NCBI RefSeq assembly: GCF_005144715.1
Contig: NZ_SWKR01000002.1
Span: 1,496,146-1,560,145, forward strand
Direction: 5' to 3'
Length of the DNA: 64,000 nucleotides
Source: Sphingomonas baiyangensis
GTDB taxonomy: Bacteria > Pseudomonadota > Alphaproteobacteria > Sphingomonadales > Sphingomonadaceae
The stretch's first letter is position 1, and each line of letters begins with the position of its first letter. A program made the translations under genes and the position numbers. This document shows positions 38,169 to 48,777 of the stretch, piece after piece. Below the pieces are notes generated by a model that was not told where the DNA came from, ran no database searches, and was given only the letters and a program-made list of their open reading frames with translations.

Positions 38169-38281
38169 CCCGTTCGTCCCGAGCGCAGTCGAGGGGCTTT
38201 GTCGAGCGTAGCCGAGACTTGCTTCCTACGACCCTTGCCTGTGCCCGGCAAGGTGTCTCGACTTCGCTCGACACGAACGGG
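38169..38281. repeat. diverged family B inverted pair after atpC
   Basis: Arms at 38169-38196 and 38251-38281 share CCGTTCG...GTCGAG-type ends and face each other between the convergent atpC and rsmA genes. It could act as a transcript end for both. Nothing else is seen in this gap. Confidence 0.7.
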
Positions 38282-38297
38282 TTAGGTACGGTGTCCC

Positions 38298-39137
38298 CTA
38301 CCTCGCCGCGTCGAGCACTTTCGCGATCGCACAGTAATCCCCCACCGACAGCGTTTCGGCACGCTGCGTAGCGTCGATCCCCAGTTCCTCGAGCGTGGCG
38401 AGTGCCCCGGGCATCCCCCTGAGGCTCGCGCGCAGCATCTTGCGGCGCTGGCCGAACGCTGCTGCGGTCAGCCGCTCGAGCGTCGCTAGGCGCACGCCCT
38501 CGGGCGGCTCAGCGGGTACGACATGCACCACCGCCGACATCACCTTGGGCGGCGGCGTGAACGCCGAGCGGTGCACGGGCATCGCGATGCGCGGCACGCT
38601 TCGCCACTGCGCGAGCACCGCCAGCCGACCATAGGCATCGCTGTCGGGCGCGGCGACGATGCGATCGGCCACTTCGCGCTGGAACATCAGCGTCAGGCTC
38701 TGCCACCAGGGCTGCCATTCGGCCGAGAGCCAGCTGACGAACAGCTGCGTGCCGACATTATAGGGTAGGTTCGCCACGACATGCGGGCGCCCCTCGAACA
38801 GCGCGGCATGATCGATCGCCAGCGCATCGCCTTCGATGACGCGCAGCGCCCCCGGCCATGCTTCTCCCAGCTCGGCGAGGGCGGGAATGCAGCGGCGGTC
38901 GCGTTCGATCGCGGTGACGCGCGCGCCCTCGGCAAGTAGCGCACGTGTTAGGCCGCCCGGGCCGGGGCCGATCTCGAGCACCTCGGAACCCGCCAGATCG
39001 CCGGGCACGCGCGCAATGCGGCCAAGCAGCTGCTGGTCGAACAGAAAATTCTGCCCCAGCGCCTTGCTCGCCGTCAGCCCGTGCGTGCGGATGACGTCAC
39101 GCAGCGGCGGCAGCGGCGTCGCCGGCGGAAACGTCAC
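38298..39137 (-). CDS. rsmA: 16S rRNA dimethyladenosine transferase RsmA (KsgA)
   Basis: A 279-residue methyltransferase that dimethylates two adjacent adenines in 16S rRNA helix 45. Seen are [25 protein letters not shown] (SAM site), and NLPYNVGT (catalytic NLPY). The GTG at 39137 overlaps the pdxA stop as GTGA. The gene order lptD-surA-pdxA-rsmA is widespread in proteobacteria. Confidence 0.96.
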   Translation of the reverse strand: MTFPPATPLPPLRDVIRTHGLTASKALGQNFLFDQQLLGRIARVPGDLAGSEVLEIGPGPGGLTRALLAEGARVTAIERDRRCIPALAELGEAWPGALRVIEGDALAIDHAALFEGRPHVVANLPYNVGTQLFVSWLSAEWQPWWQSLTLMFQREVADRIVAAPDSDAYGRLAVLAQWRSVPRIAMPVHRSAFTPPPKVMSAVVHVVPAEPPEGVRLATLERLTAAAFGQRRKMLRASLRGMPGALATLEELGIDATQRAETLSVGDYCAIAKVLDAAR

Positions 39138-40144
39138 TGCGCCCCCTGCTCGCGCGCATACGCCTGTCGCTGCTCGGCGGCGCTCGCGGCCATGCGGATC
39201 GCCGCGATCATCGCGCCCGGCTCGGCAATGTCGCGTCCCGCGATGCCGAAGGCGGTGCCGTGATCGGGCGAAGTACGCACGATCGGCAGCCCCAGCGTCA
39301 TGTTGACGCCCTCGTCGAAATGCAGCGTCTTGATGGGGATGAGCGCCTGATCGTGATAGCAGCACAAAGCCGCATCATAGGTGGCGCGAGCGCGCGGATG
39401 GAACATCGTGTCGGCGGCAAGCGGCCCGACGGCGTCGATCCCCTCGTCGCACAGCTGCGCAATCGCGGGGACGAGGATATCGAGCTCCTCGCGACCGATC
39501 GCACCGTCCTCGCCGGCATGCGGATTGACGCCGGCGAAGGCGAGACGCGGTCGCTCGATGCCGAAATTGCGCGTCAGCCCGCGCGCGGTGACGCGCGCCT
39601 TGGCGAGCACAAGGTCGACCGAGAGCAGCCCGCTGACGGCGGCGAGCGGTACGTGCGTGGTGATCGGCACGACGCGCAGCGTGGGTCCGGCGAGCATCAT
39701 CACCGCATTGTCGGGCGCGATGCCGCAGCGCTCGGCGATGAACTCGGTCTGGCCGGGATGGCGAAAACCGATGCGATAGAGCTCGACCTTCGAGACGGGC
39801 GCCGTCACCAGCGCGCGCGCCGCGCCCGATCGCGTCAGCCCTACCGCGAGCTCGAGCGCGTCGTGCGCGGCGCGGGCGCTTTCGCCATCGGGATGGCCAG
39901 GCTCGATCGCGCGGGCACCGCTGCCGCCGAATACGGGCAAGGCCTCGTCGAAGGCGGCGGCGGCGCGGGCGGGATCGTCGATCGGCGCGATCGGCCCCGA
40001 CCACACGCGCGCGATGGCGCGGGCGTCGCCCACCGCGAAGAACGGCGCGAGCGCGTGCTGCTGCCGCGCGCTCCACGCCTTTGCCACGATTTCAGGACCG
40101 ATACCCGCCGGATCGCCCAGTGCGACTGCCAGCGGGCGGATCAT
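39134..40144 (-). CDS. pdxA: 4-hydroxythreonine-4-phosphate dehydrogenase PdxA
   Basis: A 336-residue enzyme of pyridoxal-phosphate synthesis. It has [14 protein letters not shown] at the N-terminus, [11 protein letters not shown], the metal-ligand regions ([15 protein letters not shown]) and [37 protein letters not shown]. The start is the ATG at 40144. Confidence 0.96.
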   Translation of the reverse strand: MIRPLAVALGDPAGIGPEIVAKAWSARQQHALAPFFAVGDARAIARVWSGPIAPIDDPARAAAAFDEALPVFGGSGARAIEPGHPDGESARAAHDALELAVGLTRSGAARALVTAPVSKVELYRIGFRHPGQTEFIAERCGIAPDNAVMMLAGPTLRVVPITTHVPLAAVSGLLSVDLVLAKARVTARGLTRNFGIERPRLAFAGVNPHAGEDGAIGREELDILVPAIAQLCDEGIDAVGPLAADTMFHPRARATYDAALCCYHDQALIPIKTLHFDEGVNMTLGLPIVRTSPDHGTAFGIAGRDIAEPGAMIAAIRMAASAAEQRQAYAREQGAQ

Positions 40145-40166
40145 CGCCGCCTTGCTCCCGCGACGC

Positions 40167-41522
40167 TCACCGATAGTCCACGATCGCGTCGCGCCGCAGA
40201 TCGCGCAGCATGCGCTGCGCGCGCAGGTTGACTCGCTCGCGCTCGAGCCCCGCCTGGATCTGGTCGGCCGAAGGCAGTGCGGCGCCTGCTGCGTCGTCGC
40301 GCCCGCACAGCACCAGCGCGCGGATGCCATCTTCGGGCGTACCGAAAGGCGGCGTCGACTGGCCGATCCGGAGATTGAGCATGATCTCCTGCAACTGCGG
40401 CGGCAAATCGCGCACGCGGATCGCGTCGTTGTCGACGACTTCGGCGCCGATCGACTGCGCGACCTTGTTGACGTCGCCGCAGCCCTGGATCGTCTGCGTG
40501 ACGGCGGCGAACTGCTGCGCGCGCTCCTGCAGCTGCGTCTGGCTCAGTCCGCCGGGGAACTTCACCGAGATCTGGCGCAAGGCAAGCTGCGAGTCGCGCG
40601 GATCGGCGGTCAGCACCTGCCGGCGATCGACCATGTAGAGGATCGAGTAACCGCCCGGCACTTCGATCGGACCGGCGATCTGGCCGACCTGCATCTGCTG
40701 CGCGGCCTCGGCGAGCGGCGCCGGCAGCACCGCCGGGCGCACCCAGTCGAGATCGCCGTCGACCGCGCGCGTCGATGCTTCGGAAAAGGTACGCGCGAAA
40801 TATTCGAAGGGCGCGCCGCCGCGCATCTGCTCGATCATCTTGGCGGCGTTGCCCGCCACCACCTGCGCGCGATCGGGCGTGGCAGAGAGGTAGATTTCCT
40901 TGAGGTGATATTCCTCGGTGCCCTTGGCCTGTTCAAGCCGCGCGATGATGGCGTTCACTTCCTCGTCGCCAACGCTGATGAACGGCTCGACGCGCCGGCG
41001 CAGCAGCCGCGTCCAGGCAAGCTCGCCCTCGATCTGGCGGCGCAGCGTGCGCTCGGACGAGCCGATCGAATCGAGAAAGGCGCTCATCTCGGCGGGCGAG
41101 CGCTGGAAGTTGCGCGCGACGCGCGCATAGCTCTGATCGATCTCGCCGGGCGTGACCTTGATGTCGTTGTTGGCGGCTTCCTGGATCTGGAGCGTCTCGT
41201 CGATGATCTGGCGGAGGATCTGCAGGCGCAACTGCTCGCGCTGCTCGGGCGGTACGGCGACGCCGCGTAGCCCGGTAACCATCTGGATACGGTGATCGAT
41301 GTCGGTGCCGGTGATGACGGCATCGTTGACGATCGCGGTGGCGGTGCGGATGTTGGGATCGACCTTGCCGAGCACCTGCACATTCTCGGGCAGATCGAGG
41401 CCGGCGCCGGCGGGGGCGCCCTGCTGCGCCGCATCGGGCACGGTCTGCGCGGTCGCAAGGCCGGTGAACCCGGCCGCCATGCACGCGGCGATCGCCGCCC
41501 AGGGCAAACGCTTGTCCATCAT
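40167..41522 (-). CDS. surA: peptidyl-prolyl isomerase/chaperone SurA
   Basis: A 451-residue periplasmic chaperone for outer-membrane proteins. Signal peptide from MMDKRLPWAAIAACMAAGFTGLATA. The SurA N-domain (VNDAVITGTDIDHRIQM, LRLQILRQIIDETLQIQEA) is followed by one clear parvulin domain (about residues 195-305) and a weaker second one. The start at 41522 fits the signal peptide; an ATG at 41543 is possible. Just downstream of lptD, whose product it helps to fold. Confidence 0.92.
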   Translation of the reverse strand: MMDKRLPWAAIAACMAAGFTGLATAQTVPDAAQQGAPAGAGLDLPENVQVLGKVDPNIRTATAIVNDAVITGTDIDHRIQMVTGLRGVAVPPEQREQLRLQILRQIIDETLQIQEAANNDIKVTPGEIDQSYARVARNFQRSPAEMSAFLDSIGSSERTLRRQIEGELAWTRLLRRRVEPFISVGDEEVNAIIARLEQAKGTEEYHLKEIYLSATPDRAQVVAGNAAKMIEQMRGGAPFEYFARTFSEASTRAVDGDLDWVRPAVLPAPLAEAAQQMQVGQIAGPIEVPGGYSILYMVDRRQVLTADPRDSQLALRQISVKFPGGLSQTQLQERAQQFAAVTQTIQGCGDVNKVAQSIGAEVVDNDAIRVRDLPPQLQEIMLNLRIGQSTPPFGTPEDGIRALVLCGRDDAAGAALPSADQIQAGLERERVNLRAQRMLRDLRRDAIVDYR

Positions 41523-41606
41523 CTTCAAATCCGAAACCCTCATATCGTGCACGCGCCGGCGATCGGCCGACGGGGTGCGCATAGAAACCGGTTGCTGAAC
41601 CTCGCC

Positions 41607-43862
41607 TTAGCGCCCCAGATTGGTGAGCGCCAGCGTGAGCAGGAAGCTGTTGCCGCGCCGCGCATCGCCCGTGTCCTGATAATCGCGCCGCCACGTCACG
41701 CCAAGGCGAAGGCAATCATCCTCATATTGCACGCCCAGCCGGTGGCGGATCGGCTCAAACCCGTCGGACAGGCTGAGCGGGTCCTCGGCGGCATCGGTGA
41801 GGTCGACGATCGCCGAGCCGTGCAGCGACCAGAAATTGGCGAAGGCCACGCGCCCTCCGATGCGCGCCTCCTCGCGGTCGCGCAGATCCTCAAGCTCGGG
41901 GCCGATGTTGCGGTTGAGGCGCAGATAGCCGAGCGTCAGATAGCTGCGCCGCGATCCGATAGTGGCGTCCACCTCGTTGCGGCGCACGGCGAAACTGTCC
42001 TTGTCGAGCCGGTAGCGATGCGTGAAGCTCACGAGCTGGCGGAAGCGCACCTCGGTCCGGCCGACGAAGTCGGACCAGCGGTCGGTGAGGCCGGTGCCGT
42101 CGGGGAAGATCGAGGCGCGCTCGATCAGGCGATAGCTCTGACCGATATTGGCGCTGATCGCGATGCCCGGCAGATCGAGCGCGTAATCGAGGCCGTAGGT
42201 GAAGCGCGTCGAATCCTCGAACCGGTCGTAGCCGGGGAAGCGGTTGAGCGCGAACAGGTTCGAGTCTTCCAGATCGACGGCGCGCGCGTCTTCGTTGGGG
42301 ATGTCGAGATTGCGGATGCGCGGGGCGGCCACCACCTGCACGCGCGGCGTGAAGCGCTGCGTGCCGCCGAACGCGGTGCCGATGAACGGCCATTTGACGT
42401 CGACCGCGACAGCGCCGATCGCGCGCGACGAGAAGCCCTCGCTGCCGCGATAGAGCGGCACCGTCGTCGCCAGCGTGTCCGACGTGTTGTAGATGTCGCC
42501 ACGGCCGAAAGCGCTGAAGGTGACTTCCTGCCCCAGCGTGGTGATGCGGCGCAGCTCCCACAATGCCGAGGCGAAGGCGCGCTGCGTATCCTGCCCGCCG
42601 TCGCGCGCGATGCCGAGGCTGTTGAGTTGCAGCGTCACGCGTCCGCCGAGCAGCGGATCGTCGATCCGGCGGCGATAGTCGATCTCGGGCAACGCGACCG
42701 GCTGGACCTGCCCGGTATCGTCGAGCCGCAGCGACTGCACCGCCCAGCCGTTGATCGCGAAATAGCTGTCGCGGTCGATCCGCATCACCCCGACATTGCT
42801 GCGCAGCCGGTCGTCGCGGCTGATGTCGTAGCGCCTGAGGAAGGTGCGATCGGTGGTGAGCCGCACCGATGCGTGCGCCGACCATTCGGGGCTGAACTGC
42901 GCGCGTCCCGACGCATCGAGATAGCCGCGAAACGCATTCTCGCTCGACGGCACCAGCGTGGGATCGGTGAGCAGGTCGTCGCTGCGGCGGCTGTACGCGC
43001 CGTAGGCAGTTACGCGATACGCGCCCACGCTCTCCAGTGCGGCATAATCGACCTGGAGCATCGGCAGCGCATTGGTGAACAGGCGCGGCGTAATCGTGAG
43101 ATCGCGGTTGGTGCCGAGATTGAAATGATAGGGCAGCGCGAACTCGAAGCCGTTGACGCGATCGATGCGGAACTCGGGCGCAAGCACGCCGGCGGCGCTG
43201 CGATCGCCCACCACATGGCTGAATACCGGCAGCGGCAGCGAAATGCCGAGGATGGTGACGCGCGCGCCGCGATAGCGGATGCGCTCGCGCGCCGGATCGT
43301 AGGTCACCTCGTCGGCGGTGATCTTCCAGCTCGGCTCCTTGGGGCAGCCCGCCGAATTGACGACCGAGCAGGGCGTGTAGGCGGCGCGCGTCACGCGGAT
43401 GACGCCGCCCTCCTCGCGCACGCCGCGCTCGGCGGCCAGCCGCCCGCCCTGCTCGAGCACCACCAGCATGTTGCTGACGACGCCGTCGCGCAGGCTGTCG
43501 GTCAGCTCGATACGGTCGCCATAGGCTACATCGCCCTCGGGATTGGTGACGGCGATATTGCCCTCGGCGACGACCTGGCCGGTCCCCCGGTTCCACGTCA
43601 CGCGATCGGCGCGCAGCCGCTGGCCCTGCCGCACGAGCCGCACGTCGCCGGTCGCCTCGACGGTCTCGCTATTGGTGTCGTATTCGAGCACGTCGGCGGA
43701 GAAGTCGATCGTGTCGGGATCGGCGGCCGGCGGCTGGCCCGGCGCCACGACCGGCGGCGGCAGCGGCGTCGCGCGGTCCTGCAGCTCCTGCGCGGCGGCC
43801 GCGCTGGCGAACGGCAGCATCAAAGGCAGCGCGGCGATACGCAACAGGGCCAGGCGCTTCAC
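41607..43862 (-). CDS. lptD: LPS assembly outer-membrane protein LptD
   Basis: A 751-residue outer-membrane barrel that inserts lipopolysaccharide. Signal peptide (to SAAAAQ), an OstA-type N-domain (DFSADVLEYDTNSETVEATGDV), then a long beta-barrel ending in LTLALTNLGR. Only three cysteines are visible: two near residue 170 (YTPCSVV, AGCPKE) and one near the end (DDCLRLG), allowing one interdomain disulfide. A GTG start at 43862 is preceded by AAGGGGAAG. Confidence 0.94.
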   Translation of the reverse strand: MKRLALLRIAALPLMLPFASAAAAQELQDRATPLPPPVVAPGQPPAADPDTIDFSADVLEYDTNSETVEATGDVRLVRQGQRLRADRVTWNRGTGQVVAEGNIAVTNPEGDVAYGDRIELTDSLRDGVVSNMLVVLEQGGRLAAERGVREEGGVIRVTRAAYTPCSVVNSAGCPKEPSWKITADEVTYDPARERIRYRGARVTILGISLPLPVFSHVVGDRSAAGVLAPEFRIDRVNGFEFALPYHFNLGTNRDLTITPRLFTNALPMLQVDYAALESVGAYRVTAYGAYSRRSDDLLTDPTLVPSSENAFRGYLDASGRAQFSPEWSAHASVRLTTDRTFLRRYDISRDDRLRSNVGVMRIDRDSYFAINGWAVQSLRLDDTGQVQPVALPEIDYRRRIDDPLLGGRVTLQLNSLGIARDGGQDTQRAFASALWELRRITTLGQEVTFSAFGRGDIYNTSDTLATTVPLYRGSEGFSSRAIGAVAVDVKWPFIGTAFGGTQRFTPRVQVVAAPRIRNLDIPNEDARAVDLEDSNLFALNRFPGYDRFEDSTRFTYGLDYALDLPGIAISANIGQSYRLIERASIFPDGTGLTDRWSDFVGRTEVRFRQLVSFTHRYRLDKDSFAVRRNEVDATIGSRRSYLTLGYLRLNRNIGPELEDLRDREEARIGGRVAFANFWSLHGSAIVDLTDAAEDPLSLSDGFEPIRHRLGVQYEDDCLRLGVTWRRDYQDTGDARRGNSFLLTLALTNLGR

Positions 43863-44032
43863 GGTTCGTACTTCCCCTTCAGCCGCGGCGCGCGCCGGCG
43901 GGCCGAACCCTATCGCACCGGGCGCGCCGGTGCGCAATCGCCGCAAGGCGTTGCCCCGCCCGGGTACGCCACCTAGATGGAGGCGGTCGCAGCGCACCCG
44001 CCGGGCGCGCCCAACCGGAGACCCTTGCCAGC

Positions 44033-45499
44033 ATGAAGATCGCTTTCGCCGCGTCGCCCCCCGCCGATCCCGAATCGCGCGCCATCGCGGTGCCCAAGGG
44101 CGGCGCCCCGACGCTCGACGCGCTCGATGCAGGCACGCAGGCGCTGGTGCGCGGCGCAGCGGCGAGCGCGCGGTTCGAGGGCGAAGCCGGCAGCATCGCC
44201 GAGATTTTTGTGCCGCGCGAAGGCGGCGCGGGCCGCGTGCTGCTGCTGGGCACGGGCAGCGGCGACGAGAGCGACATGGAAAAGGCCGGGGGCGCACTCG
44301 CCGCTCGCTATCTGACCGCCGGCATCGCCGACATCGTGCTCGACGTGGCGCCCGCCGAGGCGACCGCCAAGGCGGTGGCACGGCTGGCGGGTGCCGCCGC
44401 GCAGCGCGCATGGCGCTTCGACGTCTATCGCACGACGCTGCCCGAGCGGCAGAAGCCGACGCTCGAGACGCTGACGATCACCGGTGCCCCCGATGGCACC
44501 GATGCTGCGTGGACCGATGCCGACGCGCTGACCGGGGGCCTCGAACTAACGCGCACGCTCGTCTCCGAGCCACCCAACATCCTCTACCCCGAAAGCTTCG
44601 TCGAGCGCTGTCGCGAGCTCGAGGCGATGGGCGTTACGCTCACCATCCTCGACGAAGCGGCGATGGCCGAGCTGGGCATGGGTGCGCTGCTGGGGGTCAG
44701 CCGGGGATCGGTGCGCGAGGCGCGCATCCTCGCGATGCACTGGAACGGCAAAGGGGGCGACGCCAAGCCCGATCTGGCGCTGGTCGGCAAGGGCGTGACC
44801 TTCGATACGGGCGGCATCTCGCTCAAGCCCGGCGCAGGCATGGAAGACATGAAGTGGGACATGGGCGGCGCCGGCGCGGTGGCGGGCGCGATGAAGGCGA
44901 TCGCCGGGCGCAAGGCCAAGGCCAACGTCGTCGGCGTCGTCGGGCTGGTCGAGAACATGCCCGACGGCAACGCGCAGCGGCCGGGCGACGTCGTAACCTC
45001 GATGTCGGGCAAGACGATCGAGGTCATCAATACCGATGCCGAAGGGCGGCTGGTGCTGTGCGACGTCATCACGTGGGTGCAGCAGACCTACAGCCCCGGC
45101 ACGATCGTCGACCTCGCGACGCTGACGGGGGCGATGATTATCGCGCTCGGCAACGAGCATGGCGGGCTGTTCGCCAATGACGACACGCTCGCCGACGAGC
45201 TGCTTGCCGCCTCGCGCGCCACGGGCGACGGGCTGTGGCGCTTCCCGCTCTCGCCCGCCTACGACAAGCTCATCGATTCGCCGATCGCCGACATGAAGAA
45301 TGTCGGGCCGCGCGGCGCAGGCTCGATCACCGCGGCGCAGTTCATCCAGCGCTTCGTCGACGAGGGCGTGCGCTGGGCGCATCTCGACATCGCGGGCATG
45401 GTCTGGGCCGACAAGCCGGGCACCTGCTACAACAAGGGTGCGACGGGCTTCGGCGTGCGCCTGCTCGACCGGCTGGTGCGCGACCGCTTCGAGGGGTAG
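44033..45499 (+). CDS. pepA: leucyl aminopeptidase PepA (M17)
   Basis: A 488-residue cytosolic aminopeptidase with two-metal site motifs VGKGVTFDTGGISLKP and the M17 signature NTDAEGRLVLCD. It is divergent from lptD across 170 bp that shows nothing but GC-rich sequence. It ends 23 bp before holC, in the usual order pepA-holC. Confidence 0.96.
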   Translation: MKIAFAASPPADPESRAIAVPKGGAPTLDALDAGTQALVRGAAASARFEGEAGSIAEIFVPREGGAGRVLLLGTGSGDESDMEKAGGALAARYLTAGIADIVLDVAPAEATAKAVARLAGAAAQRAWRFDVYRTTLPERQKPTLETLTITGAPDGTDAAWTDADALTGGLELTRTLVSEPPNILYPESFVERCRELEAMGVTLTILDEAAMAELGMGALLGVSRGSVREARILAMHWNGKGGDAKPDLALVGKGVTFDTGGISLKPGAGMEDMKWDMGGAGAVAGAMKAIAGRKAKANVVGVVGLVENMPDGNAQRPGDVVTSMSGKTIEVINTDAEGRLVLCDVITWVQQTYSPGTIVDLATLTGAMIIALGNEHGGLFANDDTLADELLAASRATGDGLWRFPLSPAYDKLIDSPIADMKNVGPRGAGSITAAQFIQRFVDEGVRWAHLDIAGMVWADKPGTCYNKGATGFGVRLLDRLVRDRFEG

Positions 45500-45522
45500 G
45501 CGCGCGAGCGGAGGGGCGAGCC

Positions 45523-45960
45523 ATGCAGGTCGATTTCTACCAGTTGACGCTGCGCCCGCTCGAACGCGCTCTGCCGCAGATCGCCGAGAAGGTGCTGGCA
45601 GGCGGCACCCGGCTGCTGGTGGTCGCTGCCGATGCACGCCAGCGCGCCGCACTCGACCGAATGCTGTGGACCTATGCACCCGAGAGCTTCCTGCCGCACG
45701 GCCAGGCGGGCGGCGGCGACGAGGCGGCGCAGCCGGTGCTGATCGCCGAGCATCCCGTCGCCGCCAATGGCGCGACGATGATCGCGCTCGTCGACGGCGA
45801 GTGGCGCGACGCCGCACTCGGCTTCGACCGCGCCTTTCATTTCTTCGACGACGGCTCGATCGCGGCGGCGCGCGATGCGTGGAAGGCGCTGGCCGAACGC
45901 GAAGGCGTCGAGCGGCGCTACTGGAAGCAGACCGAGCGCGGCTGGGAACAGGCGGCGTAG
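45523..45960 (+). CDS. holC: DNA polymerase III chi subunit
   Basis: A 145-residue chi protein (QVDFYQLTLRPLERALPQIAEKVLAGGTRLLV; LWTYAPESFLPHG; later AFHFFDDGS). It links the clamp loader to SSB. The start at 45523 has GAGGGGCGAG upstream. Confidence 0.92.
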   Translation: MQVDFYQLTLRPLERALPQIAEKVLAGGTRLLVVAADARQRAALDRMLWTYAPESFLPHGQAGGGDEAAQPVLIAEHPVAANGATMIALVDGEWRDAALGFDRAFHFFDDGSIAAARDAWKALAEREGVERRYWKQTERGWEQAA

Positions 45961-46067
45961 GAGCGGAGCCGGCCCGGTCCCCCGCGCGGCTTGCATCGCC
46001 GCGCGCGCGAGACTAGGGGAGCGCCACTTTTCCAAGCCACCGCAAACCTGAAGGAGCCGCGACCGCC

Positions 46068-46490
46068 ATGGCCGCCAACCGTACCTTTTCGATCATCAAG
46101 CCCGATGCCACGCGCCGCAACCTGACGGGCGCCGTCACCAAGATGCTCGAGGAAGCCGGCCTGCGCGTCGTCGCTTCGAAGCGCATTCAGATGACGCGCG
46201 AGCAGGCCGAGGGCTTTTACGGCGTCCACCGCGAGCGCCCCTTCTTCAACGACCTGGTCGAGTTCATGATCTCGGGCCCGGTGGTGGTGCAGGTGCTCGA
46301 AGGCGAGAACGCCGTGCAGCGCAACCGCGACATCATGGGCGCCACCAACCCCGCCAATGCCGAGCCGGGCACGATCCGCAAGGAACTGGCCGAATCGATC
46401 GAGGCCAATTCGGTGCACGGATCGGATTCGGACGAGAACGCCGCGATCGAGATCGCGTATTTCTTCAACGACGACGAAATCGTCGGCTGA
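46068..46490 (+). CDS. ndk: nucleoside diphosphate kinase
   Basis: A 140-residue enzyme with [15 protein letters not shown] start, RNLTGAV, and the catalytic His117 in NSVHGSDS. It balances nucleoside triphosphate pools. AAGGAG lies 11 bases before the ATG. It stands alone, followed by repeat families C and A. Confidence 0.97.
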   Translation: MAANRTFSIIKPDATRRNLTGAVTKMLEEAGLRVVASKRIQMTREQAEGFYGVHRERPFFNDLVEFMISGPVVVQVLEGENAVQRNRDIMGATNPANAEPGTIRKELAESIEANSVHGSDSDENAAIEIAYFFNDDEIVG

Positions 46491-46498
46491 ATGCCAAG

Positions 46499-46526
46499 CG
46501 TCGCCCCAGCGAAAGCTGGGGTGACG
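46499..46526 (+). repeat. palindromic repeat family C, single copy
   Basis: CCCCAGC-gaaa-GCTGGGG hairpin with the flanks of the family C pair at 13441-13519. Located 8 bp after the ndk stop; may help terminate ndk. Confidence 0.8.
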
Positions 46527-46539
46527 AGTGAGGGTAAGT

Positions 46540-46666
46540 CTCCCCTCCCTGCAAGGGAGGGGTCGGGGGTGGGTCGGGTCCGGGTGGCACGGCGACCGCC
46601 GCGCACGACTGCGCAGTATCGCGAGCACGCCACCCACCCCCAGCCCCTCCCTTGCAGGGAGGGGAG
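46540..46666. repeat. palindromic repeat family A, empty inverted pair
   Basis: Copies at 46540-46574 (forward) and 46632-46666 (reverse) match at 33 of 35 positions and enclose only 57 bp without a gene. The element is the same as the one flanking the DUF559 gene at 5653 and 6062. Located between the convergent ndk and yjbR-like genes. Confidence 0.9.
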
Positions 46667-46669
46667 TCT

Positions 46670-47050
46670 CTACCGCCCGCCGGCTTCAAGCAGCCGGCGC
46701 GGCGCGGCGAGTTCCCAGCTTCGCGCGATGCGATTCTCGACATGCGTCCAGTCGGTATCGTCCGCGCCGATCGCCATCGCGATCCAGCCCGACGGGCCGA
46801 TATAGGCGGGCCACGAATAGAGCTCGGGCGCCTGCTCGATCAGCAGATCCTGCTCGTCGCGCCCACCCGTCTTCACGCACAGCACGGTCTGTCCGTCGCC
46901 ATGATGATCGTGGCGGAAATAGGCGAACATCTTCCCCGCGACATGGAAGGCGGGGATGCCGTGCGAGACCTTCTCGCCCGTCTCGGGCAGCGCCAGCGCG
47001 GCCGCCCGGACGCGTGCCAGCGCACCGTCCGGCTCGACCGCGAGCGGCAT
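46670..47050 (-). CDS. MmcQ/YjbR family DNA-binding-like protein
   Basis: A 126-residue protein of the YjbR fold (ALALPETGEKVSHGIPAFHVAGKMFAYF; GPSGWIAMAIG near the middle; HVENRIARSWELAAPRRL at the end). Family members are small, possibly DNA-binding, without a settled role. It overlaps the purN stop by one base (TGATG). Confidence 0.85.
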   Translation of the reverse strand: MPLAVEPDGALARVRAAALALPETGEKVSHGIPAFHVAGKMFAYFRHDHHGDGQTVLCVKTGGRDEQDLLIEQAPELYSWPAYIGPSGWIAMAIGADDTDWTHVENRIARSWELAAPRRLLEAGGR

Positions 47051-47616
47051 CAGCGCGTCAGCCAGTGCGCGAGCGCCTGCGGATAGAGCTCGTGCTCGGC
47101 CTCGAGCACGCGCGCGGCGAGCGTCTCGGGCGTGTCGCCGGCTTCCACCGGCACTTCGGCGGTGCCGATGATGGGGCCGTCATCGACCTTGTCGGTCACG
47201 ACGTGCACCGTGGCGCCTGCCACCTCGTCACCCGCCGCAATCGCCCTGGCGTGGGTGTCGAGCCCCGGATATTTGGGCAGCAGCGACGGGTGGATGTTGA
47301 CGATCCGCCCCTGCCAGCGCGCGACGAACTCGGGCGACAGGATGCGCATGAAGCCCGCGAGCGCGATCGCTTCGACCTTCATGCCTTCGAGGGCTGCATG
47401 GATGCGATGCTCGAAGCCCTCGCGCCCGTCGTCGGCGCTGGTGGCGAAGGTGGGGATGCCGTTCTCGGTCGCCCAGTCGAGGCCGGGGGCGGCGGCATTG
47501 TCGCTCACCACCATGACGATGCTGTACGGGCTGTCCTCGGCCTGCGAGGCTGCGTGAAGGGCCTTGAGATTCGAACCGCGGCCCGAAATCATCACGCCGA
47601 CGCGGCGCTTAACCAT
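47050..47616 (-). CDS. purN: phosphoribosylglycinamide formyltransferase PurN
   Basis: A 188-residue enzyme transferring a formyl group in purine synthesis. It shows [24 protein letters not shown], and the catalytic [12 protein letters not shown] with HVV...DDGPII. The ATG at 47616 overlaps purM by 8 bp. Confidence 0.96.
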   Translation of the reverse strand: MVKRRVGVMISGRGSNLKALHAASQAEDSPYSIVMVVSDNAAAPGLDWATENGIPTFATSADDGREGFEHRIHAALEGMKVEAIALAGFMRILSPEFVARWQGRIVNIHPSLLPKYPGLDTHARAIAAGDEVAGATVHVVTDKVDDGPIIGTAEVPVEAGDTPETLAARVLEAEHELYPQALAHWLTR

Positions 47617-48715
47617 GATGTACGCTCTCCCAGGATTGGCGTGCCGACCAGGTGCCGGCACTGCCCGTGACACTACAGCCGCGTTCGCCGCCAGTGATGG
47701 CGCCGATGCGGAAGATGGTTTCGCCGGCGGCTTCGAGCTCGGCGGCGACGGCATCGGCATCGCCGGCGGCTACGATCGCCACCATGCCGATACCGCAGTT
47801 GAAGGTGCGCGCCATCTCCTCGGGCTCGATCGCGCCCTGCGCCTGCAGGAACGCCATCAGCCGGGGCTGCGGCCACGCATCGGCGCCGATATGGGCATGG
47901 CAGCCTTCGGGCAGCACGCGCGGGATATTCTCGAGCAGCCCGCCGCCGGTGATATGCGCCAAGCCACGGATGCGTCCCGCGCGCAGCAGCGGCAGCAGCG
48001 CGGCCACATAGATGCGCGTCGGCGCCATCAGCGCGTCGACCAGCAGCGTGTCGGCATCGAACAATGCCGGGCGATCGAGCTTCCAGCCCTTGTCGGCGGC
48101 AAGCCGGCGGACGAGCGAGAAGCCGTTCGAATGCACGCCCGACGAGGCGAGCCCAAGCACCACGTCGCTCGGCGCGATGGCCGCGCCGGTGAGCAGCCGG
48201 TCGCGCTCGACCGCGCCGACGCAGAAGCCGGCAAGGTCGTAATCGCCATCGGCATACATGCCAGGCATCTCGGCCGTCTCGCCGCCGATCAGCGCGCAGC
48301 CCGCCTGGCGGCACCCCTCAGCGATTCCCGCGATCACCCGCTCGGCGACGGCGTTGTCGAGTTTGCCGCTGGCATAATAGTCGAGGAAGAACAGTGGCTC
48401 GGCGCCCTGCACGATCAGGTCGTTGGCGCACATCGCCACCAGATCGATGCCCACGCCGTCATGCGCGTCATGCTCGATAGCGAGCTTGAGCTTGGTGCCG
48501 ACGCCGTCATTGGCGGCGACCAGCAGCGGATCGGCGAAGCCGGCGGCCTTGAGGTCGAACACGCCGCCGAAGCCGCCCAGATCGGCATCGGCGCCCGGCC
48601 GCCGCGTCGCGCGGGCAAGCGGCGCGATGGCGCGCACCAGCGCATTGCCCGCCGCGATCGATACGCCTGCCTGCGCATAGGTGTAGGAGGCCGGAGCCTC
48701 GGCTTTGTCGTTCAT
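47609..48715 (-). CDS. purM: phosphoribosylformylglycinamidine cyclo-ligase PurM
   Basis: A 368-residue AIR synthetase. It carries [19 protein letters not shown] and [13 protein letters not shown]. It is the first gene of purM-purN-yjbR and divergent from the DUF2066 gene across 62 bp. Confidence 0.97.
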   Translation of the reverse strand: MNDKAEAPASYTYAQAGVSIAAGNALVRAIAPLARATRRPGADADLGGFGGVFDLKAAGFADPLLVAANDGVGTKLKLAIEHDAHDGVGIDLVAMCANDLIVQGAEPLFFLDYYASGKLDNAVAERVIAGIAEGCRQAGCALIGGETAEMPGMYADGDYDLAGFCVGAVERDRLLTGAAIAPSDVVLGLASSGVHSNGFSLVRRLAADKGWKLDRPALFDADTLLVDALMAPTRIYVAALLPLLRAGRIRGLAHITGGGLLENIPRVLPEGCHAHIGADAWPQPRLMAFLQAQGAIEPEEMARTFNCGIGMVAIVAAGDADAVAAELEAAGETIFRIGAITGGERGCSVTGSAGTWSARQSWESVHHG

Positions 48716-48777
48716 TGGTGCGCCCTAGCCATATCCTCCTTGGATTTCCACGCCTGCTTCGCCAAAAGGGCGCGATC

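Noticed and set aside
41292..43976. An 894-codon plus-strand frame opposite surA and lptD
   Set aside because: Antisense shadow of two clear envelope-biogenesis genes; no family features.
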